DNA of 6,465 nt, taken from positions 1 through 6,465 of the forward strand of contig JAUSPL010000312.1 in NCBI GenBank assembly GCA_030656535.1, written 5' to 3'. Below are positions 1 through 5,554 of this stretch, piece by piece (positions within the stretch are counted from its first letter, which is position 1; each line of letters starts with the position of its first letter). The translations under genes and the position numbers were made by a program. The DNA is from Gemmobacter sp. GTDB lineage: Bacteria > Pseudomonadota > Alphaproteobacteria > Rhodobacterales > Rhodobacteraceae. The notes under the pieces were generated by a model. It saw nothing but the letters and a program-made list of their open reading frames with translations. It did no database searches and was not told the origin of the DNA.

Positions 1-413
1 GCACGTTTGTCGTCCAGCGAAACCCCGTCTACCGGCGCCACCAACAGGGCAGAGGCCCCGCCCGAAATCAGCGCCAGCACGAAATCCCCTGCGCCCAGAC
101 CTTCAAGCAACGCCAGCATGCGCGCCGTCGCATCCGCCCCGGCGGCATCCGGCACAGGGTGCGCGGCCTCGACAATTTCGATCCCCCTGCAGGGCCGCCC
201 ATAGCCATAGCGCGTGATGACCAACCCTTCACAGGGGCCCCATGCGGCCTCGACCGCCTCGGCCATCCGGGCGCTGGCTTTGCCCGCACCGATCACCACG
301 ACGCGGCCATCAGGGCGCGCAGGCAGATGCGCCGCGATGAAGTGCATGGGGTCCGCGGCCGCCACGGCGCGGTCAAACAGGCCTCTCAGAAACATCGGTG
401 GGTCAGCAATCAT
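1..413 (-). CDS. Glycerate 2-kinase (type-2 glycerate kinase, DUF4147/MOFRL family), N-terminal part only
   Basis: Reading the minus strand from the ATG at 413 gives an open frame to the window edge, 137 codons plus two bases, so the C-terminal part (including the MOFRL domain) lies outside. The protein begins MIADPPMFLRGLFDRAVAAA, then shows VVVIGAGKASARMAEAVEAA (about residues 37-56), a segment GLVITRYGYGRPC, the block EIVEAAHPVPDAAGADA, and LALISGGASALLVAP near the end. These are the hallmarks of the GckA/TtuD-type glycerate kinase, which phosphorylates D-glycerate in the cytoplasm to feed 2-phosphoglycerate into glycolysis, for example in serine-cycle, tartrate or glyoxylate metabolism. 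The usual SGGGS motif reads SGGAS here. The start is well fixed: GGGAGA (421-426) lies 7 nt upstream and an in-frame TGA follows soon after, with no other ATG between. The gene diverges from the leucine genes and has no visible functional tie to them. Confidence 0.9.
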   Translation of the reverse strand, partial: MIADPPMFLRGLFDRAVAAADPMHFIAAHLPARPDGRVVVIGAGKASARMAEAVEAAWGPCEGLVITRYGYGRPCRGIEIVEAAHPVPDAAGADATARMLALLEGLGAGDFVLALISGGASALLVAPVDGVSLDDKR

Positions 414-581
414 CGGCCTGTCTCCCGGCGCGCGCCGCGCCCTTGCGGTATCGTCTTGTCACAAAGACGCATGCACGCGCCCCGGCCAGACCCAAGCAAG
501 GAATGCACCCGCATGCAAGCCCCAGCCACCTCGGCTGTTTTCACACCCAGACGGGCCGGCACGGGGATCCCTGCAAGGGAC

Positions 582-611
582 TTGACGGAATCGCCCACCC
601 TCCGCTATGAA
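582..611 (+). promoter_or_regulatory. Predicted sigma-70 promoter of the leucine degradation genes
   Basis: TTGACG (582-587) matches the -35 consensus at five of six positions. TATGAA (606-611) is a weaker -10 match, four of six, at an 18-nt spacing. Transcription would then start at about 617-620, giving a leader of roughly 30 nt before the ivd ATG. The element is the only good promoter-like pair seen ahead of ivd. It abuts an inverted repeat that would cover the start site, as expected for a repressed promoter. This is a consensus match only; no transcription data support it. Confidence 0.5.
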
Positions 612-628
612 TTGAACACATGTTCAAT
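611..628. promoter_or_regulatory. Operator-like perfect inverted repeat at the predicted transcription start
   Basis: The sequence ATTGAACA-CA-TGTTCAAT has two perfectly complementary 8-bp arms around a 2-bp centre. It begins at the last base of the predicted -10 element, spans the expected transcription start and ends 22 bp before the ivd start codon. It is A+T-rich in a G+C-rich setting, which makes a perfect 16-base match by chance unlikely. Symmetry, size and position fit a dimeric repressor of the TetR or MerR type. Branched-chain acyl-CoA genes in proteobacteria are known to be controlled by such proteins (for example LiuR, MerR family, and LiuQ, TetR family). Which family acts here cannot be told from the site, and no regulator gene is in the window. 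Confidence 0.65.
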
Positions 629-650
629 AATGTCCGGGGGGAGCCGCAGC

Positions 651-1811
651 ATGTTCACAGCATCCATGACCTTTGATCTGGGCGAGGATGTCAACGCCCT
701 GCGCGAGATGGTCCACACTTGGGCACAAGAGCGCGTGAAGCCGATGGCTGCGGCCATCGACAAGGCCAATACCTTTCCGCCCGCGCTGTGGCGCGAGATG
801 GGTGATCTGGGCCTTTTGGGCGTCACCGTATCCGAGGATTTTGGCGGGGCAGGCATGGGCTATCTTGCCCATGTGATCGCAACCGAGGAAATCGCGCGGG
901 CGTCGGCCTCGGTGTCGCTGTCATACGGGGCCCACTCGAACCTGTGCGTGAACCAGATCAAATTGAATGGCACGCCCGAGCAGCAGGCAAAGTACCTGCC
1001 GAAACTTGTGTCGGGTGAACATGTCGGCGCGCTTGCCATGTCTGAAACCGGGGCCGGGTCGGACGTCGTCGCGATGAAGCTTCGGGCGGAAAAACGCAAT
1101 GGATACTATGTTCTGAACGGGTCGAAATACTGGATAACCAATGGCCCGGACGCCGACACGCTTGTGGTCTATGCCAAGACCGATCCCGAAGCGGGCAGCA
1201 AGGGCATCACCGCCTTCTTGATCGAAAAGTCCTTCAAGGGGTTTTCGACCAGCCCGCATTTCGACAAGCTTGGCATGCGCGGGTCCAACACCGGGGAACT
1301 GATCTTCGACAATTGTGAAGTTCCGTTCGAAAACGTGCTGGGAACCGAAGGCCGCGGTGTGCGGGTCCTGATGTCCGGGCTGGACTATGAACGTGTGGTG
1401 CTGTCGGGCATCGGCACCGGCATCATGGCCGCCTGTCTGGATGAGGTCATGCCCTATCTGCGGGACCGGCAGCAGTTCGGTCAGCCGATCGGCAATTTCC
1501 AACTGATGCAGGGCAAGATCGCCGACATGTATGTCGCGCTGAACACCGCGCGGGCTTATGTGTACGAGGTGGCGCGCGCCTGCGACCGTGGCACCGTGAC
1601 CAGGGCCGATGCTGCGGGGGCGGTGCTTTATGCGTCTGAACAGGCGATGGTGCAGGCGCATCAGGCGGTGCAGGCGCTTGGCGGGGCAGGGTTCCTGAAC
1701 GACAGTGCGGTAAGCCGCCTGTTCCGCGATGCCAAGTTGATGGAAATCGGCGCGGGCACCAGCGAGATCCGCCGTATGCTGATCGGGCGAGAACTGATGG
1801 CCGCGCAATGA
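651..1811 (+). CDS. ivd: Isovaleryl-CoA dehydrogenase
   Basis: This 386-residue acyl-CoA dehydrogenase has the usual length for bacterial isovaleryl-CoA dehydrogenases. It oxidises isovaleryl-CoA to 3-methylcrotonyl-CoA with FAD, passing electrons to electron-transfer flavoprotein, in the leucine pathway. The N-terminal helical domain is followed by the flavin/substrate segment AMSETGAGSDV (about 129-139) and YWITNG, then the C-terminal helical domain. Two features separate it from other acyl-CoA dehydrogenases: the glutamate in LDYERVVLS (E247) sits where isovaleryl-CoA dehydrogenases carry their catalytic base (human Glu254), and the late motif reads GAGTSEIRR (367-375), with Ala368 where medium-chain enzymes have catalytic Glu376. 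The ATG at 651 has GGGGGGAG (636-643) at a 7-nt spacing. In-frame ATGs at 630 and 666 are possible but less well placed. The frame stays open far upstream by chance. It is the first gene after the predicted promoter and operator; liuA is a synonym. Confidence 0.96.
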   Translation: MFTASMTFDLGEDVNALREMVHTWAQERVKPMAAAIDKANTFPPALWREMGDLGLLGVTVSEDFGGAGMGYLAHVIATEEIARASASVSLSYGAHSNLCVNQIKLNGTPEQQAKYLPKLVSGEHVGALAMSETGAGSDVVAMKLRAEKRNGYYVLNGSKYWITNGPDADTLVVYAKTDPEAGSKGITAFLIEKSFKGFSTSPHFDKLGMRGSNTGELIFDNCEVPFENVLGTEGRGVRVLMSGLDYERVVLSGIGTGIMAACLDEVMPYLRDRQQFGQPIGNFQLMQGKIADMYVALNTARAYVYEVARACDRGTVTRADAAGAVLYASEQAMVQAHQAVQALGGAGFLNDSAVSRLFRDAKLMEIGAGTSEIRRMLIGRELMAAQ

Positions 1812-2174
1812 TCGCTGTGCGGGGGGCGCGCCCATTCAAAGCCTCGGTGCAGGTCGGAAAATGCCTGTGCGGCCTGGGCATCGGGGCGAAAGCCCAAACT
1901 GTTGCTTTGGGGTTCAGGCGCGCCTGCGGGGGTTTGGCCCAGTGATGCCCCCAGTTATGTCGTTGTCTGTTTTCGGGACTTTTGGCAGTATCAGCAAGAC
2001 AATCCCTACCGACAGACAGCGCTCGATTTGCGGCACCGCACGATCTGGGACATCCGCAACCGATTACCGCCACACGAAAAATTTCCCTTGGTGCAGCAGC
2101 AGCAATGGGAGCCATGATTTCTCTCGGTTTCGCAAATTTCTGGACGCCGGGACTGAAGATTTGGGAGTGTCAAA
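1812..2174. other. 363-bp gap between ivd and mccB with no convincing gene
   Basis: I find no RNA gene, insertion sequence end or protein family match. In the ivd frame the sequence stays open for 101 codons after the ivd stop (1812-2114, TGA at 2115), but this stretch has no in-frame ATG. Other frames on both strands are open here too, so chance is the simplest reading. A hairpin, CCCAAA (1893-1898) with TTTGGG (1906-1911), and GGGGG (1928-1932) facing CCCCC (1948-1952) are present, but neither is followed by a T-run, so I do not call a terminator. From about 1955 to 2165 the sequence is visibly less G+C-rich than the flanking genes. It could carry a second promoter for mccB, although I found no good -35/-10 pair. 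Confidence 0.6.
2163..2167 (+). promoter_or_regulatory. Ribosome binding site fixing the GTG start of mccB
   Basis: GGGAG lies 7 nt before the GTG at 2175. No in-frame ATG gives the expected family N-terminus, and the residues that follow (MKLISSALPTSETF) look like the true beginning of this subunit, so GTG is very likely the real start. Confidence 0.75.
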
Positions 2175-3779
2175 GTGAAACTGATCTCGTCTGCCCTGCC
2201 CACGTCAGAAACCTTTCGCGCCAACCGTACGGCCCATCTGGCGTTGCTGGACACGGTCGCGCAGGCTGCGGCGATGGCCGCAGCCGGGGGCGGGGAAAAG
2301 GCCCGCGCGCGGCATACGGCACGCGGCAAGATGGCGCCCCGCGACCGCGTTGCCGGGTTGCTGGATGTCGGATCACCGTTTCTGGAAATCGGGGCCATCG
2401 CGGCGCATGACATGTACGGCGGTGACGCCCCCGGCGCGGGCGTGATCGCGGGAATCGGGCGGGTGCATGGCCACGAGGTGATGGTTCTGGCCAACGACGC
2501 GACGGTCAAAGGGGGCAGCTATTACCCGATGACGGTCAAGAAACACCTGCGCGCGCAGGAAATTGCCGAGCAGAACCACTTGCCCTGCGTCTATCTGGTC
2601 GATTCCGGCGGTGCCAACCTGCCGCAACAAGACGAGGTGTTCCCCGACCGCGACCATTTTGGCCGCATCTTTTACAATCAGGCACAGATGTCCGCCAAGG
2701 GCATCCCGCAGATTGCCGTTGTGATGGGGTCGTGCACGGCGGGGGGCGCCTATGTCCCGGCCATGTCGGATGTCACCATCATCGTGCGCGATCAGGGGAC
2801 CATCTTTCTGGCAGGACCACCGCTTGTCAAAGCCGCCACCGGGGAAATCGTGACCGCCGAGGATCTGGGCGGTGGTGATGTGCACACGCGCCTGTCGGGG
2901 GTTGCGGACTATCTGGCCGAGGATGACACCCACGCCCTTGCGCTGGCGCGCCGTGCGGTCAGCCATCTGAACCGCCGCAAACCCGAAAGCGTCGTCTGGC
3001 AGTCCACGGAAGAACCCGCCTATGACCCCGACGACATTCTGGGCGTCGTGCCCGCCGATCTGCGCACGCCCTATGACATCCGCGAAGTGATCGCACGCAC
3101 CGTCGATGGATCGCGTTTTGATGAATTCAAGCCGCGCTTTGGCGAAACGCTGGTGACCGGGTTTGCCCATGTGATGGGCTGTCCTGTCGGCATCATCGCT
3201 AACAATGGCGTGTTGTTTTCCGAGGCTGCGGTCAAGGGCGCCCATTTCATCGAGCTGTGCAGCCAGCGCAACATCCCGTTGGTCTTCTTGCAAAACATCA
3301 CCGGCTTCATGGTGGGCCGCAAGTATGAGAACGAAGGCATCGCCCGCCACGGCGCGAAAATGGTCACCGCTGTTGCCACCACCAACGTGCCCAAGATCAC
3401 CATGCTGGTTGGCGGGTCATTCGGGGCCGGAAACTATGGCATGGCGGGCCGGGCCTATTCGCCGCGCTTCTTGTGGTCCTGGCCCAATTCGCGCATCAGC
3501 GTGATGGGCGGCGAACAGGCTGCGGGCGTGTTGGCAACCGTCAAGCGTGACGGCATCGAGCGCACGGGCGGATCATGGAGCGCGGATGACGAGGCCGAAT
3601 TCAAGCGCCCCACGATCGAGATGTTCGAGCGTCAGTCCCATCCGCTGTACGCCTCGGCGCGGCTGTGGGATGACGGCATCATCGACCCCCGGAAAACGAG
3701 ACAGGTGCTTGCGCTGTCGTTGTCGGCCGCGCTGAACGCCCCCATTCAGCCGACGCGCTTTGGCGTGTTCAGGATGTGA
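2175..3779 (+). CDS. mccB: 3-methylcrotonyl-CoA carboxylase, carboxyltransferase (beta) subunit
   Basis: This 534-residue protein matches the normal length (about 535) of the non-biotinylated beta subunit. In the cytoplasmic alpha-beta complex it transfers the carboxyl group from carboxybiotin to 3-methylcrotonyl-CoA, making 3-methylglutaconyl-CoA in leucine breakdown. The crotonase-like N half carries VYLVDSGGANLPQQDEVFPD (residues 139-158), typical of the methylcrotonyl/geranyl-CoA type, and MGSCTAGGAYVPAMSD (about 184-199). The C half has NITGFMVGRKYENEG (from 374) and GGSFGAGNYGMAGRAY (from 413), followed by SWPNSRISVMGGEQAAGVLATV. The glycine-rich SCTAGGAY and SFGAGNYG segments form the oxyanion holes in this family. 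Translation starts at GTG with a good ribosome binding site. The close relative acting on geranyl-CoA (AtuC) shares these motifs, but the adjacent isovaleryl-CoA dehydrogenase favours methylcrotonyl-CoA. liuB is a synonym. Confidence 0.95.
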   Translation: MKLISSALPTSETFRANRTAHLALLDTVAQAAAMAAAGGGEKARARHTARGKMAPRDRVAGLLDVGSPFLEIGAIAAHDMYGGDAPGAGVIAGIGRVHGHEVMVLANDATVKGGSYYPMTVKKHLRAQEIAEQNHLPCVYLVDSGGANLPQQDEVFPDRDHFGRIFYNQAQMSAKGIPQIAVVMGSCTAGGAYVPAMSDVTIIVRDQGTIFLAGPPLVKAATGEIVTAEDLGGGDVHTRLSGVADYLAEDDTHALALARRAVSHLNRRKPESVVWQSTEEPAYDPDDILGVVPADLRTPYDIREVIARTVDGSRFDEFKPRFGETLVTGFAHVMGCPVGIIANNGVLFSEAAVKGAHFIELCSQRNIPLVFLQNITGFMVGRKYENEGIARHGAKMVTAVATTNVPKITMLVGGSFGAGNYGMAGRAYSPRFLWSWPNSRISVMGGEQAAGVLATVKRDGIERTGGSWSADDEAEFKRPTIEMFERQSHPLYASARLWDDGIIDPRKTRQVLALSLSAALNAPIQPTRFGVFRM

Positions 3780-3977
3780 GCGAGATGTCATCTTGCATCC
3801 CCAACCTTGTCGGATTTGCAGCCCATGCGTGCGGGCATGATCAGAAAACCGAACCCCATGATGCCCCCGCGCCGTCCTTGTCGCCGCGCCTATACCCGGC
3901 TGCCGGGATGGGGCGGGTCCAGGTTGGGGTAGGTTTGGCGGCAATGGCGGTCTCGGGCGACACCAGGCCGCCGCCGA
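3780..3977. other. Gap after mccB holding a possible interrupted leader of the nuclease-fold gene
   Basis: From the ATG at 3825 a short frame, rich in arginine and proline (MRAGMIRKPNPMMPPRRPCR and onward), runs 35 codons to a TAG at 3930-3932. It is in the same frame as the nuclease-fold protein that follows. After the TAG the frame continues, with no ATG, through a basic stretch ending in GRRRL into the hydrophobic segment of that protein. The ribosome binding site before 3825 is poor. This may be untranslated spacer, or the former N-terminus of the nuclease-fold gene cut by an amber codon. Confidence 0.4.
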
Positions 3978-4400
3978 TTGCCCGCAATCCTGGGGGTCTT
4001 GGCGGTGATGCTTGCGCTGCCGGCAAGCGATGCCATCGACGGGGCCTTGCGCGCGGCACCCGGCAATTGCCGGCTTATGTCGGTGATCGTCGGCGACTCG
4101 GTGACGATCCATTGCCCGGTTTTGGGGTTGCAGCGCGCGCGCTTGCTGGGCTTCGACATGCCAGAGATAGTCAGCCCGGGCTATGTCACGGAAGGGCGGC
4201 GCGACTTGCAGGCGACATGGGCCTTGCGCAGGGTCCTTTATGGGTCCAGCCGCATTCGTATCATGGAGCAGGGCCGCTATCGGTATGGCAGGGCACTGGT
4301 CGGGGTCTGGATCGACGGCACCCCGCTGTCACGCCTGATGATTTCCGGCAGCCATGCCCGGCCTTGCGACGGCAGCAAACGGGCGGGTTGGTGCGGCTGA
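3978..4400 (+). CDS. Small exported protein of the staphylococcal nuclease (thermonuclease-like) fold
   Basis: From the TTG at 3978 the product is 140 residues. A hydrophobic segment (about 3-15, AILGVLAVMLALP) followed by ASDA resembles a signal peptide, implying export to the periplasm; four cysteines (31, 46, 130, 139) fit an oxidising compartment. The rest follows the SNase/TNase pattern: VIVGDSVTIHC (36-46), RLLGFDMPE (55-63) and YGRALV (103-108), ending GSKRAGWCG. Arg55, Glu63 and Arg105 line up with catalytic Arg35, Glu43 and Arg87 of staphylococcal nuclease, and Asp40 and Asp60 with the calcium ligands Asp21 and Asp40. The DGDT motif reads VGDS, so the first acidic residue (Asp19) is missing. 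Family members cut DNA/RNA, but many bacterial homologues have no proven activity. The start is uncertain: TTG 3978, GTG 4005 or ATG 4008 (with GGGGG at 3992-3996). It lies between mccB and the next gene, 16 nt before that gene's GTG. Confidence 0.75.
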   Translation: MPAILGVLAVMLALPASDAIDGALRAAPGNCRLMSVIVGDSVTIHCPVLGLQRARLLGFDMPEIVSPGYVTEGRRDLQATWALRRVLYGSSRIRIMEQGRYRYGRALVGVWIDGTPLSRLMISGSHARPCDGSKRAGWCG

Positions 4401-4406
4401 CCCTGT

Positions 4407-4410
4407 GGGG
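4407..4410 (+). promoter_or_regulatory. Ribosome binding site favouring the GTG start at 4417
   Basis: GGGG within the G-rich stretch 4405-4413 lies 6 nt before a GTG whose product begins MLTTRFTSAFG, the normal beginning of the nitronate monooxygenase family. The alternative ATG at 4354 would add 21 residues without family character and overlap the upstream gene by 47 nt. Confidence 0.6.
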
Positions 4411-4416
4411 TGGACC

Positions 4417-5427
4417 GTGCTGACGACCCGCTTCACCAGCGCCTTCGGCTTGTCTCATGCCATCGCGCTTGCACCCATGGCGCATGCGGCAGGCGGGGCG
4501 CTGGCTGCGGCGGTGGCGCGGGCAGGGGGATTGGGTCTGCTGGGCGGAGGCTACGGCGATGCGGACTGGATCGACGCAGAATGGGCGCGTGCGAACGGGG
4601 CCCCAATCGGCATCGGCTTCATCACCTGGGCCCTGACCCGGGATGTGCTGGATGCCGCCCTTGCGCGCAGCCCCCGCGCGGTCATGTTGTCCTTTGGCGA
4701 CCCGGCACCCTTTGCGGGCGCGATACACGCCCAGAATATTCCCATGATCTGCCAATGCCAGACGCTGGACCACGCCCGCGCTGCACTGAATGCGGGCGCG
4801 CAAACCCTTGTGGCCCAGGGGTCCGAGGCAGGCGGCCACGGCGCGACAAGGGGCACTTTGACGCTGGTCCCCGAATTGGCCGATCTGATTGCTGACCGCG
4901 CGCCACAGACGCTGTTGCTTGCGGCGGGCGGCATTGCTGATGGGCGCGGGCTGGCTGCTGTCTTGATGCTGGGCGCTGACGGCGCGTTGGTCGGAACCCG
5001 CCTTTGGGCGGCCTCCGAGGCGCTGGTGCCTCATGGATTTCAGGACGCGGCCGTCGCCGCCACAGGGGATGCGACGCTGCGAACCAAGGCCCCGGACGCC
5101 GCGCGCCTTCTGGCCTGGCCCGATCCCTTCACCATCCGGGTGATGCGGTCCGGCTTTACCGACCGCTGGCATGACGATCCGGCCACGTTACGCACCGACC
5201 CCGCAGCCCGCGCACAGTGGCAAGTGGCCCAAACCGCAGGCGACCCCGTCAATGGCAGTCCCGTCGCGGGGGAATCGGTCGCCCTCATCCACGACATCAG
5301 GCCCGCAGCTGCCATCCTTGGCAAAATGACTGCCGAAGCCCTGGCCCGTCTTGGTGCGTATGCCTGTGCAGCCGGTGTGACCCATGACGGTCAGAATGCC
5401 GGTCAAGATGTCGGAGCAACACCATGA
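4417..5427 (+). CDS. FMN-dependent nitronate monooxygenase / 2-nitropropane dioxygenase-like protein
   Basis: Read from the GTG at 4417, this is a 336-residue cytoplasmic TIM-barrel flavoprotein of the NPD/NMO family. Visible marks are the opening LTTRFTSAFG, the first flavin loop ALAPMAHAAGGALAAAVA (from about 18) followed by AGGLGLLGGG, SFGDP (about 92-96), QGSEAGGHG (134-142) with the histidine (H141) that acts as catalytic base in true nitronate monooxygenases, and the phosphate-binding segments LAAGGIADGRGL (from 168) and ALVGTRLWAASEA. Characterised members oxidise alkyl nitronates such as propionate 3-nitronate; others are FabK-like enoyl reductases or have no known substrate. I cannot tell which applies. 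An ATG at 4354 is a possible longer start. The gene sits between the two carboxylase subunit genes, 16 nt after the nuclease-fold gene, so co-transcription with leucine degradation is likely but a role in it is not shown. Its stop overlaps an ATG (ATGA, 5424-5427). Confidence 0.88.
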   Translation: MLTTRFTSAFGLSHAIALAPMAHAAGGALAAAVARAGGLGLLGGGYGDADWIDAEWARANGAPIGIGFITWALTRDVLDAALARSPRAVMLSFGDPAPFAGAIHAQNIPMICQCQTLDHARAALNAGAQTLVAQGSEAGGHGATRGTLTLVPELADLIADRAPQTLLLAAGGIADGRGLAAVLMLGADGALVGTRLWAASEALVPHGFQDAAVAATGDATLRTKAPDAARLLAWPDPFTIRVMRSGFTDRWHDDPATLRTDPAARAQWQVAQTAGDPVNGSPVAGESVALIHDIRPAAAILGKMTAEALARLGAYACAAGVTHDGQNAGQDVGATP

Positions 5428-5554
5428 ACGTCTCATCCCTGTGCACGCGCGCCTTGATGGTGCGCCCCTGCCTTCCTTTTCTGTCCGCACACATCCTTTG
5501 GATGCGGCGGCCAGACCCCGCCGTTGCCCAAAGACCCGCCGCGAAAGGCCTGAC
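5428..5554. other. 127-bp spacer between the nitronate monooxygenase-like gene and mccA
   Basis: No known element is visible. CATCC-TTT-GGATG makes a small hairpin around 5497-5509 but has no T-run after it. An ATG overlapping the previous stop opens a 49-codon frame (5424-5573) that runs 19 nt into mccA; its product has no recognisable character. The mccA ribosome binding site AAAGG (5544-5548) lies at the right end, 6 nt before the start codon. Confidence 0.5.

Larger units (their letters stand above)
414..650. other. Divergent intergenic region between the glycerate kinase and ivd genes
   Basis: These 237 bp lie between two start codons that point away from each other, so they must hold the leftward promoter of the kinase and the rightward promoter of the leucine genes. 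A good candidate is visible only for the rightward one (listed separately). On the leftward strand I see the kinase ribosome binding site at 421-426 but no convincing -35/-10 pair. The short frames in this stretch look like chance open frames in G+C-rich DNA, without recognisable protein character. Confidence 0.7.

Noticed and set aside
469..517. Two copies of GCATGCA (469-475 and 511-517) as a repeat or second operator pair
   Set aside because: The motif is short, self-complementary over six bases and not linked to promoter elements; it could easily be chance.
159..650. A long N-terminal extension of the isovaleryl-CoA dehydrogenase frame, open from 159
   Set aside because: It overlaps the glycerate kinase on the other strand, has no acyl-CoA dehydrogenase character, and spans the promoter. 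The family length and ribosome binding site support a start at 651.
921..1835. A 304-codon minus-strand frame opposite ivd
   Set aside because: Antisense shadow of a well-identified gene, with no recognisable domain; G+C-rich codon use creates such frames.
1893..1911. CCCAAA/TTTGGG hairpin after ivd as a transcription terminator
   Set aside because: The stem is short and no T-run follows, so an intrinsic terminator is not supported.
2091..2106. CAG trinucleotide run before mccB
   Set aside because: Only about three to four units, too few to count as a meaningful repeat tract.
2373..3350. A 325-codon minus-strand frame opposite mccB
   Set aside because: Antisense shadow; rich in His, Arg and Gly without family motifs, while the plus strand encodes all conserved carboxyltransferase segments.
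3776..4423. A 215-codon plus-strand frame covering the nuclease-fold gene
   Set aside because: It reads a different phase from the one with the signal-like segment and SNase motifs, and its product shows no recognisable family.
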